NCBI GenBank assembly: GCA_001701105.1
Contig: DAAI01000062.1
Location: 35,925-52,861, forward strand
Reading direction: 5' to 3'
DNA from: Bacteroidales bacterium GP1
GTDB lineage: Bacteria; Bacteroidota; Bacteroidia; Bacteroidales; Muribaculaceae
Length of the DNA: 16,937 nucleotides
The notes under the pieces: generated by a model
The model's database searches: none
What the model saw: the letters and a program-made list of their open reading frames with translations, nothing else
What the model was told of the DNA's origin: nothing
Part shown: one piece after another, positions 8,301 to 14,442 of the stretch
Numbering within the stretch: position 1 is the stretch's first letter
Layout of the letters: each line of letters opens with the position of its first letter
Translations under genes and position numbers: made by a program

Positions 8301-8456
8301 CGTCCTATGGGTGTGGCAGTGATTGGAGGTCTTACTTTCTCCACCATCCTCACGCTCTTGTTCGTGCCTACTCTCTACTGTGTATTTGCCGGAAACGGAT
8401 TGAAACGTCAACGGAAAAAATTCCATAAAAGAATGCTCGGCAAAGCGGCAAAATAA
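5328..8456 (+). CDS. RND multidrug efflux transporter, HAE1/AcrB family
   Basis: At 1042 residues it has the full length of an AcrB-type proton-driven exporter. TM1 (about 11-29) is followed by periplasmic porter loops, then TM2-6 (about 335-490), TM7 near 530-550, a second periplasmic loop, and TM8-12 (about 865-1020). The proton relay is intact: Asp399-Asp400 in GMVVDDAIVVLENV and Lys932 in GIVVKNGIVLIDYI. RND signatures such as YPGASAKDIEQNVTKPLE near the start and GAELWRPMGVAVIGGL near the end are present. The HAE1 type exports hydrophobic or amphiphilic compounds rather than metals, but the substrate cannot be read from sequence. It is the third pump gene in the operon. A strong hairpin and a PII-like gene follow directly. 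Confidence 0.95.
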   Translation: MSLYSASVKRPITTLLCFVTVIILGLFSLSKLPIDLYPDIDTNTLMVVTMYPGASAKDIEQNVTKPLENTLNSVEHLKHITSTSRENTSIITLEFEYGYDIDVLTNDVRDKIEMVKSVLPDGSENPIIFKFSSDMIPICLLSVQANESMPGLYKILDENVANPLARIDGVGSVSISGAPKREIHVYVDPNRLEAYNLTVEQISSIIGAENRNVPGGQFDVGSNTYALRVQGEFEESSELLNVPVGSYQGKIVYMRDVARVEDSLEERTQHTYNNGKEGAMIVIQKQSGANSVQISDKVKKILPSLEKNLPSDIKIGVIVDTSDNIRNTIASLVETVLYALLFVMIVVFFFLGRWRATLIIVITIPVSLIASFIYLYITGNSLNIISLSALSISIGMVVDDAIVVLENVTTHIERGADPKQAAVHGTNEVAVSVIASTLTLIAVFFPLTMITGMTGVMFRQLGWMVTIMMIISTTCALSLTPMLCSQWLRLRSASDQNGKWYRPIERFLDKFDNAYARLLYKVVGHRGVTIIICLGIFVGSCFLMKFVGTEFFPTQDNSRLGVKLELPIGSRVEQAEEITARLDSTWREKFPEIKVSSYTVGPASSDNTFASLSDNGPHIISMNIRLVDPKQRNKSIRQIADEMRQDLDANYPDFKKVQVNVGGGRNSGMGGQSIVDFEIYGYDFAETDSVAQDLKQILSGIEGCADITISRSDYQPEYQVDFDREKLSMYGINLQTAAYYLRNRVNGATATQFREDGEEYDVKVMYAPENRTQISDLENILLYSTTGQPVRLKEVGKVVERSTPPTIERKDRERVITVSSVVNGVPLDQVVTAAEAEIDNMHLPSGISIQIAGSYEDQQDSFSDLMMLGLLIIVLVYIVMAAQFESFTYPGIIMTSLLFAFSGVFLILWITGHTLNIMSMIGAIMLIGIVVKNGIVLIDYISLNRERGMAIRRAVIDGGRSRLRPVLMTTMTTILGMVPMAVGTGEGAELWRPMGVAVIGGLTFSTILTLLFVPTLYCVFAGNGLKRQRKKFHKRMLGKAAK

Positions 8457-8463
8457 TCCACAA

Positions 8464-8497
8464 GTCATGGAGAAGGGATCATGCCCTTCTCCATGAC
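8464..8497 (+). terminator. 14-bp perfect hairpin between RND and PII-like genes
   Basis: Arms GTCATGGAGAAGGG (8464-8477) and CCCTTCTCCATGAC (8484-8497) pair perfectly around ATCATG. It starts 7 nt after the transporter stop and ends 17 nt before the next ATG. No T-run follows, so complete termination is doubtful; mRNA stabilisation, partial termination, or setting a lower or higher yield of the PII-like protein are all possible. Confidence 0.5.
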
Positions 8498-8514
8498 CCA
8501 TCAACTGATTAAAT

Positions 8515-8808
8515 ATGAAAGGAGTCTTTATAGCCTACGATCAGGCCCATCATGAAAATATAATTGAAGTGCTTAACCGTTGTTCGTGTCGTGGCTTTAC
8601 GGCATTTGGTCAAGTGCAGGGTCGCGGAACCAATTCCGGAATTCCGCATTACGGAACGCACGCATGGCCCTCATTGGCATCCGCCATTATCACTTTTGTT
8701 GAAGATAGTCACCTTGATAATCTGCTTTCGCGGTTGCATGTGCTTGATGAATCAAAGCCCAAGTTAGGATTGCGTGCTTTCGCATGGACAGTAGAGAAAA
8801 GCATCTAA
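8515..8808 (+). CDS. Small PII-like (ferredoxin-fold) protein linked to RND pump
   Basis: This 97-residue protein reads as a PII/CutA-like ferredoxin fold: strand KGVFIAYDQ (2-10), helix HHENIIEVLNRCSCRG, strand FTAFGQVQGRG (28-38), a short loop in the T-loop place (TNSGIPHYGTHAWPSL), strand ASAIITFVEDS, helix LDNLLSRLHVLDESKP, strand GLRAFAWTVEKS. It is shorter than GlnB (about 112) and lacks the GlnB T-loop uridylylation-tyrosine context. I recall similar proteins next to RND pumps in Bacteroidetes, usually annotated as PII-family or hypothetical; whether they bind nucleotides is not known to me. It follows the transporter by 58 bp with no separate promoter seen, so it is probably co-transcribed. 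Inferred role: trimeric sensor that binds or tunes the pump. The fold assignment rests on pattern reading, not on a search. Confidence 0.65.
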   Translation: MKGVFIAYDQAHHENIIEVLNRCSCRGFTAFGQVQGRGTNSGIPHYGTHAWPSLASAIITFVEDSHLDNLLSRLHVLDESKPKLGLRAFAWTVEKSI

Positions 8809-8896
8809 GTGCCTCCGTGGCTTAGTGCACAATGTGCGAAAAGTTAAGCATATATCAATATTTAACCCGCAGATTCCCGGACAGGATGCAAATTTT

Positions 8897-8928
8897 TTTG
8901 TCGGATTCAATAATAATTATTAATTTTG
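8897..8928 (+). promoter_or_regulatory. Promoter of tRNA-Leu
   Basis: TTTG at 8897-8900, 20 nt spacer and TAATTTTG at 8921-8928 match the Bacteroidetes consensus. The tRNA begins 10 nt after the -7 element, as expected for a start point just before the mature 5' end. The preceding stretch 8809-8896 holds no gene and no clear terminator for the PII-like gene. Confidence 0.78.
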
Positions 8929-8938
8929 TATCCGCAAT

Positions 8939-9020
8939 GCGCATGTGGCGTAATTGGTAGCCGCGCCAGACTTAGGATCTGGTGTCTAACGACGTGTAGG
9001 TTCGAGTCCTATCATGCGCA
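8939..9020 (+). tRNA. tRNA-Leu (anticodon UAG)
   Basis: An 82-nt class II tRNA. The acceptor stem GCGCATG (8939-8945) pairs with CATGCGC (9013-9019), discriminator A at 9020. The anticodon stem CCAGA / TCTGG encloses loop CTTAGGA with anticodon TAG at 8973-8975, which reads CUA and other CUN leucine codons. The D-loop contains AATTGGTAG, the long variable arm is TGTCTAACGACGTG, and the T-loop is TTCGAGT. A long variable arm and discriminator A are leucine identity features. CCA is not fully encoded (the genome reads CCG), so the tail must be added enzymatically. Confidence 0.95.
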
Positions 9021-9026
9021 CCGGGT

Positions 9027-9066
9027 AAGCCTCTTGACTGACAAAAGTTGAGAGGCTTTGCTTTTT
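9027..9066 (+). terminator. Intrinsic terminator after tRNA-Leu
   Basis: A 13-bp stem (AAGCCTCTTGACT 9027-9039 with AGTTGAGAGGCTT 9046-9058, including two G-U pairs) is followed by TGC and T5 at 9062-9066. It starts 6 nt after the tRNA. This is the clearest classical terminator in the window. Confidence 0.85.
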
Positions 9067-9299
9067 AAGGCAACACCGAAAAAGATTCTACTAAGAAACT
9101 CACCTAATAAATTCGGGTTTCTACGCTCGTTGCTATAAATATTCTGAAAGTGGCAATTGGGATCTAAGGTATTGTATGTTCCAAAACTTTATGTTACTAT
9201 TGATAACATGACCGATATTAATAAATGCGCCCGGATGAGCGCATTTACTTTGGAGATGGACAATATTGAATGCGGATAACATTAATAGGGAAAGGAAGG
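9067..9299. other. Non-coding convergent region with two small inverted repeats
   Basis: No credible gene is seen in either direction. ATGTTA (9191-9196) and TAACAT (9204-9209) form a short inverted repeat. TAAATGCGC (9222-9230) and GCGCATTTA (9239-9247) form a perfect 9-bp stem with an 8-nt loop about 50 nt beyond the end of the minus-strand acyl-CoA synthetase gene; on the minus strand it is followed by TTAATA, so it may be that operon's terminator, though the T-run is poor. Confidence 0.5.
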
Positions 9300-10976
9300 T
9301 CAGACTTGGTATAGGAAGCGTTTGATGGAGCGTTTAGGAGTCTTCTCAAATTCTTCTTCCATTATTTTGATGCGCTTTACTTTACTATACGAGGGCATCT
9401 CTCCATTCAAGGTAACAAGATTCTGCTGCATTATTTCCTCCAACTTCTCGCGGTCAATGTCTTGACTCCGTGCGGAATCAAAATCAGGATAGACAAGAGC
9501 GACGAGGTCCGTACCCTCCTCCACAACGAGAGATTCGTTGACATAAGGCAGATTATTGAGCTTGGCTTCAATATCTTCCGGATAAATGTTCTGCCCGGAC
9601 GGCCCGAGAATCATTGTCTTCGAGCGACCACAAATGGAGATATATCCATTTTCATCTATCATGCCCATATCGCCCGTGTTCATCCATCCGGAGTTGTCCG
9701 GGAATACTTCCTGCGTGGCTTTGTCATTCTTATAGTAACCTTTCATCACATTTGTACCCCGCACGAGAATATTACCGGGAATTGTCCGCGGATCGGAAGA
9801 ATCGATCTTCACCTCCATTCTGTCGACTACTTTTCCTACGGATTTGGCTTTCGACTGCGAGGCAGTGATATAGCTGATGAGGGGTCCGCATTCTGTCATG
9901 CCGTAGCCTACGGTGATCGGGAATCCGATTTTATATAGGAATGCCTCTACTTCCGGGTTAAGGGCCGCTCCACCTACGATGATTTCTTCAAGATTTCCTC
10001 CGAAGGCCTGTAAAAGATTCTCCTTTACTTTTGCCAGGAGATAGTCGTCGAGGAAAGGCATGGTAAGCATGATTTTCATCAAGGGCTTTTCCAGAAGCGG
10101 GAATACCTTATTGCGAATGATTTTCTCCAAAATCAAAGGCACCGTGATAATTAACTTCGGCTTGACATCGGCAAAAGCCTTTAGAATCACTTTCGGTGAA
10201 GGCAGCTTTGTAAGGAAATAGCAATGGCAGCCCCGGCAGAATGGATTGAGCATCTCAATCACCATTCCATATAGATGGGCAAGAGGCAACATATTCACCA
10301 TCCCGTCGCCCGCTTTAAGGAATGGAAGATTGTCGAGAGTGAAGCGTATGTTGCTCCAAATGCTCCGGTAAGGGAGCATCACTCCTTTTGACATTCCTGT
10401 AGAACCGGATGTATAGTTGATAATGGCCAGTTCTTCAGGCTTGTCTTCATAATAATGTATATCTGTCTTATCAAAGCTATAGGGATATTTTTTGCCGAAA
10501 ACTTCGTTGATATTGTTACGGGTATATGTCAGTTCCTCCGAACGTGACAGCGGCATTCCAAGTTCGCTGATAAATATTGCACCCACAAGGTTAGGGAGCA
10601 ATTTCTCATCAAGGTTCTCCCAGATTGTGGCATCGACGAAAAGCAATTTGGAGTCGCTGTGATTTACGAGATGATGAATTGTATCAGGCTTGAACTCATG
10701 GAGAATAGGGACGGCTACTGTGCCGCTTGTCAGGCAAGCCAAAAATATAACCGACCAGTTGGAAGAGTTCTTACCGCAAATAGCCACTTTATCACCCGGT
10801 TTCACTCCCGCGCTTTCAAACATGAGATGAAGTTTCGCAATAAGTTCTGCTACATCTTTGTATTGATAGTTGATGCCACCCATATCGGAGAGACTCATCC
10901 GGTTCCAGTTCTTCACTATGGCATCGGTGATCAATGCATTCAGCGATGGTTCGTTGTTCATAATTGAATATTTCAT
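9300..10976 (-). CDS. AMP-binding long-chain fatty acid-CoA ligase-like protein
   Basis: The 558-residue protein is a member of the ANL adenylate-forming superfamily, closest in pattern to long-chain acyl-CoA synthetases, which activate fatty acids through an acyl-AMP before transfer to CoA. The P-loop TSGSTGMSKG is at 189-198, the A5 motif GYGMTECGP in the middle, and the A7/A8 region GWMNTGDMGMIDENGYISICGRSKTMILGPSGQNIYPEDIE before the C-terminal subdomain. The end reads TPKRSIKRFLYQV; in most relatives a Lys precedes the Ile (KIKR), here it is Ser550, with Lys548 and Lys552 nearby, so the catalytic C-terminal lysine is uncertain. Starts at 10976 or 10961 are both possible; no clear ribosome site. 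It lies 32 bp after the TlpA-like gene and is probably co-transcribed with it. The substrate is inferred. Confidence 0.88.
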   Translation of the reverse strand: MKYSIMNNEPSLNALITDAIVKNWNRMSLSDMGGINYQYKDVAELIAKLHLMFESAGVKPGDKVAICGKNSSNWSVIFLACLTSGTVAVPILHEFKPDTIHHLVNHSDSKLLFVDATIWENLDEKLLPNLVGAIFISELGMPLSRSEELTYTRNNINEVFGKKYPYSFDKTDIHYYEDKPEELAIINYTSGSTGMSKGVMLPYRSIWSNIRFTLDNLPFLKAGDGMVNMLPLAHLYGMVIEMLNPFCRGCHCYFLTKLPSPKVILKAFADVKPKLIITVPLILEKIIRNKVFPLLEKPLMKIMLTMPFLDDYLLAKVKENLLQAFGGNLEEIIVGGAALNPEVEAFLYKIGFPITVGYGMTECGPLISYITASQSKAKSVGKVVDRMEVKIDSSDPRTIPGNILVRGTNVMKGYYKNDKATQEVFPDNSGWMNTGDMGMIDENGYISICGRSKTMILGPSGQNIYPEDIEAKLNNLPYVNESLVVEEGTDLVALVYPDFDSARSQDIDREKLEEIMQQNLVTLNGEMPSYSKVKRIKIMEEEFEKTPKRSIKRFLYQV

Positions 10977-11008
10977 GGTAGGGGACTTGCGTAGGCAACT
11001 CCGAATTA

Positions 11009-12010
11009 TTATTTATCTAATATATTCTCAAGACGTGTCCGGAGCTGTGATACGTTTTCTCCACGGCTGATTATGGTTCCATCCGGTCCGATGAGGATAT
11101 GGTGTGGAATTCCAGCGAAGCCATAAAGATCGTAGGCCATTTTCTGCGTGTTGTAGAGCACCGGCCATTCGATTCCTTTGTTCTTAACCATAGTCCGGGT
11201 ATCATCAGGGTTGTCGCGAACGGCGATACCTACTATCTCCACACCACGGTTTTTATAATCGGCATAAAGACTTTCCAGATCAGGGAGTTCCTTTATGCAG
11301 TAAGGACACCAGCTGGCCCAGAAATCAAGAACTGTATATTGGCCGGGCTTTATTAGCTGAGAAAGTTTAAGCGGGGAGCCATTAATGTTCTCACCATCGA
11401 CATCTGCGTATTGCATTCCTGCCGATGTGCCGGCGCGCTGACGAGCGAGATTGATGTAGTATTTTGTACGCCGTGCATCGCGGAATTCGGTATGGGTAGT
11501 GGCCAAAAGACTATCGATTTTTCCGGCATCCATGAATTTTAGGAGTTCCACACCAAGATAATCACCAATCACATTATCTTTATTCTCATTGAATTTTTCC
11601 TCGACGAAATTCACGTATTTAACCATGTCATCGAGATTGTCAACGGAATCCAGCTGATTCATCAGCATCGAGAGCCGGTCGTTTGCGGGGGTGCCGTATA
11701 CGTTTCCGAGAGAGTCTCTTACGGCTTTACCTGGTTCCACAATATAATATGCCTTCACACGCCCATCCACCATCAGCGTGGCAAAACGAGGCATCCGGAG
11801 GGTGTCATTTCCGATATTCTTAAACTCGACAATGCCGTTTGTAATAGTTCCGCTGACAAGCAGCGTGGAATCCATATAGTCGATCAATTCAGCATCCTTA
11901 CCCTCGAACTTTTCGGGGAATGAGGCACTTAGCTCTGCATTATTCCGACACCCCGCCATCATTATGACGGGTAAGGCGGCCACGGCGAGCCGGGTTAGAA
12001 TCCGTTTCAT
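11009..12010 (-). CDS. TlpA-like thioredoxin-fold lipoprotein
   Basis: I start this gene at ATG 12010 (333 residues); the frame also has a TTG two codons earlier. The leader MKRILTRLAVAALPVIMMAGC ends in a lipobox, so Cys21 should be lipidated and the protein held on the periplasmic side of a membrane. Residues about 30-200 are an N-terminal domain like the DUF4369 type common in Bacteroidetes TlpA proteins, with strands (STLLVSGTITNGIVEFKNI, FATLMVDGRVKAYYIVEPGKAV) and then a helical part. A thioredoxin domain follows (about 205-333) with DFWASWC235PYC238 and the cis-proline segment GFAGIPHHILIGPDG. Such proteins reduce or isomerise periplasmic thiols. The partner substrate is unknown. It is the first gene of a pair with the acyl-CoA synthetase. 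Confidence 0.9.
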   Translation of the reverse strand: MKRILTRLAVAALPVIMMAGCRNNAELSASFPEKFEGKDAELIDYMDSTLLVSGTITNGIVEFKNIGNDTLRMPRFATLMVDGRVKAYYIVEPGKAVRDSLGNVYGTPANDRLSMLMNQLDSVDNLDDMVKYVNFVEEKFNENKDNVIGDYLGVELLKFMDAGKIDSLLATTHTEFRDARRTKYYINLARQRAGTSAGMQYADVDGENINGSPLKLSQLIKPGQYTVLDFWASWCPYCIKELPDLESLYADYKNRGVEIVGIAVRDNPDDTRTMVKNKGIEWPVLYNTQKMAYDLYGFAGIPHHILIGPDGTIISRGENVSQLRTRLENILDK

Positions 12011-12079
12011 GGGCAATGAAATATAATTCCTTAGGTGAACGAAACCTCGCGCACTTCAGGTGTTGGGTTACCTAAAATG

Positions 12080-12127
12080 CGAAATTAAGAAAATGTATCG
12101 GTTTTTGCAACTTTTCACCCAAAAATA
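12080..12127 (-). promoter_or_regulatory. Possible promoter(s) for the tlpA-like operon
   Basis: On the minus strand two imperfect candidates are seen. One has GTTG (12111-12108), 20 nt spacer and TAATTTCG (12087-12080), one mismatch in each box. The other has a consensus TATTTTTG (12127-12120) but no TTTG at the right distance. The rest of 12011-12184 is A/T-rich, with a 14-bp palindrome AAATTTTAAAATTT at 12154-12167, and holds no gene. Confidence 0.35.
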
Positions 12128-12184
12128 TGCGCAATAACTCCAAAATATTCCTGAAATTTTAAAATTTTGAATCCGGAGGAGTGA

Positions 12185-13459
12185 TTATTTAGTGACCATA
12201 ATATTGAGCACTTGCCTATCGGTCTCGAGCATGGCTTCGCGTCCGATGGATGTAAGGTTGCGAATTGTCTGGTCGATGTCTTCGCATACTATTCCTTCAA
12301 GGGGAGTCACACATTTTCCCTGCATGGCAAGGAGTGCCGACATAAGCGCGGTATATACTCCGGAAGATATTTTAAGGGCGCACGACGGCTTGGCTCCGTC
12401 GCAAATCATTCCTGTAAGGTTGGCAACCATATTTTTGATTGCGGAGCATATTTGCTCGTAACCCCCTTTCATCAGATATACCAATCCGGCAGATGCTCCC
12501 GTGCTTGCCACCACGCACCCGCATAGGGCGGAGAGACGGCCTAAATTCTGCTTGATATAAATGCTTGTAAGGCCGCTAAGAGCGAGGGCACGTACTGTTG
12601 TCTCATGGTCGGCTCCAATCTCATTTGCATAGCTTAGAACGGGAAGAGTTGCCGTGATTCCTTGATTGCCGCTGCCGGAATTTGACATTACCGAAACCAC
12701 GGCACCTCCCATACGTGCATCGCAGGCCGACGATGTGAGATATAACATATGGGCGAGGGGAGTGTCGCCAAAAAATTGCTTGCCATATTGCCGGATGGTG
12801 CTTCCGAGAGAATGACCGTAATCTTTACTATTTCCTTCGATGGCCGCAAGTCGGTTCATTTCTCCTGCTTCGTGCATAAATTCAATATCGCTCAAAGGAA
12901 CGGACATGACAAATTCATACACCATTGCCTGATTCAGCTTTATATCCGACTGATTTGTGGCTGAAGCCTCAAGGTCTTTTTTTAGCAGTTGTTCGCCATC
13001 TTTTTCGAGAAGAATAAAATTGGTATGCGCTCCTGAAATCACTGCCTTGGCATAATGGCCGTCGCCTCGGACTGTCACTTCAATATGAAGATTTGACGGA
13101 GCATTCCTACAATGAGAGATGGTGATTCTATCTTCCGCAATATATTCCTTACCCTGTTCAATGGCTTTGTCGTCTACATCGCGGAGCACTTCAAGACCAT
13201 ATTCCGATTTTCCGCATATAGCTCCAAGGGAAGTTGCGATAGGCAGCCCTATCATCCCGGTACCCGGTATACCTACGCCCATGGCATTCTTTATAATGTT
13301 GCCACTGAGCGACAATTCGATTTGCTCGGGACGTCGGCCTAAGAGTTCAGAAGCCTTTGCCACACATAGTGATACGGCTGCAGGTTCGGTACAACCCATG
13401 GCCGGAACGATCTCGCGGCGCATCAGGGAGATAATTTGTTCTTGCGTTTCTCTGGTCAT
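12185..13459 (-). CDS. L-cysteine desulfidase-family protein (CyuA/YhaM, UPF0597)
   Basis: The 424-residue cytoplasmic protein fits the CyuA/UPF0597 family, related to the alpha domain of iron-sulfur L-serine dehydratases. Family members break L-cysteine to pyruvate, ammonia and sulfide using a [4Fe-4S] cluster. Seen here are the N-terminal PAMGC23TEPAAVSLC, the SLSGNIIKNAMGVGIPGTGMIGLPIA segment, glycine-rich SNSGSGNQGITATLPVL, the pair C313-G-C315, and GMIC353DGAKPSC360ALK near the end. The conserved cysteines C23, C313 and C353 are plausible cluster ligands; the 40-residue step between the last two agrees with what I recall for the archaeal enzyme. Serine dehydratase activity is an alternative, but the matching second domain is lacking and the overall pattern is UPF0597. 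It follows thymidine kinase by 43 bp on the same strand. Confidence 0.88.
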   Translation of the reverse strand: MTRETQEQIISLMRREIVPAMGCTEPAAVSLCVAKASELLGRRPEQIELSLSGNIIKNAMGVGIPGTGMIGLPIATSLGAICGKSEYGLEVLRDVDDKAIEQGKEYIAEDRITISHCRNAPSNLHIEVTVRGDGHYAKAVISGAHTNFILLEKDGEQLLKKDLEASATNQSDIKLNQAMVYEFVMSVPLSDIEFMHEAGEMNRLAAIEGNSKDYGHSLGSTIRQYGKQFFGDTPLAHMLYLTSSACDARMGGAVVSVMSNSGSGNQGITATLPVLSYANEIGADHETTVRALALSGLTSIYIKQNLGRLSALCGCVVASTGASAGLVYLMKGGYEQICSAIKNMVANLTGMICDGAKPSCALKISSGVYTALMSALLAMQGKCVTPLEGIVCEDIDQTIRNLTSIGREAMLETDRQVLNIMVTK

Positions 13460-13502
13460 GAAGATGATAGGATTTAAGGTGTTATTTCTATATGATTGGG
13501 GA

Positions 13503-14120
13503 TCAGAGGGGGAGGCGTCCTTTGCTGCTTTGCTCTATGCGCTTGTTGCGCCAGCAATTACGACATACGGCTATATAGCGGTCGTTGCCGCCAATTTCCA
13601 CAACTTCGCCTTCAGTGATAATTTCACCGCGGCTGTTGACTCGGGCATTGACAATTGTCTTCCGCCCGCATGAGCATGTGGATTTAACTTCATCAATGCT
13701 ATCGGCAATCTCAAGCAGACGCTTTGAACCCTCGAAGAGATTGGTACGGAAGTCGGTGCGCAAGCCATAGCATGCTACGTTTATACCAAAATCATCCACA
13801 ATTCTGGCAAGCTGGTCAACCTGTTCGGCTGTGAGGAACTGGGCTTCATCAACAAGAATCCATAGCGGACCTTCTCCGGCTTCCATCATTGCCCGGACAG
13901 ATTCATACAGGTTGGTGTCTTGATATATCCATGTGCATTCCCTTTCAATTCCAATTCGGCTGCGGATTACATTCTTTTTGTCGCGCGTGTCAATCACGGG
14001 TTTGAAGCAACGATAGGCCATATTCCGCTCTTCAAAATTGTATGCAGTTGTGAGGAGCATGGCGGTCTTGGCCGACCCCATCGTGCCATATCTAAAATAT
14101 AATTTGCCTATATTTTTCAT
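13503..14120 (-). CDS. tdk: Thymidine kinase, type II
   Basis: The 205-residue enzyme phosphorylates thymidine (and deoxyuridine) with ATP in the salvage pathway. I take ATG 14120 as start; a GTG two codons upstream is also in frame. The P-loop GTMGSAKT is at residues 12-19, with Ala in the place often taken by Gly. VDEAQF at 90-95 gives the Walker B Asp91 and the catalytic base Glu92. The lasso domain zinc site is complete: Cys149-x-Cys151 and Cys186-x2-Cys189. YGLRTDFRTNLFEGSKRLLEIAD is the typical substrate-side segment, and the length is usual for the type II family. The gene heads a pair with the cysteine desulfidase-family gene; no clear consensus promoter was found just upstream. Confidence 0.95.
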   Translation of the reverse strand: MKNIGKLYFRYGTMGSAKTAMLLTTAYNFEERNMAYRCFKPVIDTRDKKNVIRSRIGIERECTWIYQDTNLYESVRAMMEAGEGPLWILVDEAQFLTAEQVDQLARIVDDFGINVACYGLRTDFRTNLFEGSKRLLEIADSIDEVKSTCSCGRKTIVNARVNSRGEIITEGEVVEIGGNDRYIAVCRNCWRNKRIEQSSKGRLPL

Positions 14121-14442
14121 TATCACAATATTAGGTATATAATTCCGCTAAATCTATTTTAGCGAAAGAATATGTGTTGATGGAATGGCACTTCCGGATT
14201 CAATCATGAAACGCAGACAATGCACAGACTAATAGAATAACGGAATCAGACATTTTTTTAATATAATGGGAATGTTAAACTTGCGGTGTTAACCGAGCAG
14301 AAAAAATTTTTTAAAAAATTTTGAAGATTCATAAAACAAAATTTTGGAAAATATGTTATAATGGTGTATAACATGAATTCTGACTCCAAAGCTACCGGTA
14401 AAATCCATGTTAATAGAGTTAAGAGCAATAAAACAGTATCAT
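14121..14442. other. Divergent intergenic region with A/T tracts and inverted repeats
   Basis: This region lies between the divergent tdk and small membrane protein genes and holds no convincing gene. CGCTAAA (14146-14152) and TTTAGCG (14158-14164) form a 7-bp stem near tdk. At 14301-14322 the sequence is A6-T6-A6-T4, a pattern expected to bend or stiffen DNA. ATGTTATA (14353-14360) and TATAACAT (14367-14374) form a perfect 8-bp inverted repeat with a TATAAT inside. No TTTG/TAnnTTTG pair with normal spacing was found for either gene. An in-frame ATG at 14407 would extend the next gene by 12 codons. Confidence 0.55.

Noticed and set aside
8939..9066. tRNA as attachment site for an integrated element
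   Set aside because: A complete tRNA with its own terminator is followed by no integrase and I saw no repeated copy of the tRNA 3' end in the window.
9067..9140. Short open plus-strand stretch after the tRNA terminator, considered as a gene remnant
   Set aside because: About two dozen codons without start codon and no recognised protein similarity.
9462..9938. 158-codon plus-strand open frame inside the acyl-CoA synthetase gene
   Set aside because: Antisense shadow of a conserved gene with intact motifs; no start context or domain.
13119..13673. 184-codon plus-strand open frame across the desulfidase-tdk junction
   Set aside because: Antisense to two conserved genes; Ser/Pro-rich low-information translation.
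14387..14394. TAGCTTTG on the minus strand as -7 element for tdk
   Set aside because: No TTTG at the proper distance upstream and about 270 nt from the tdk start.
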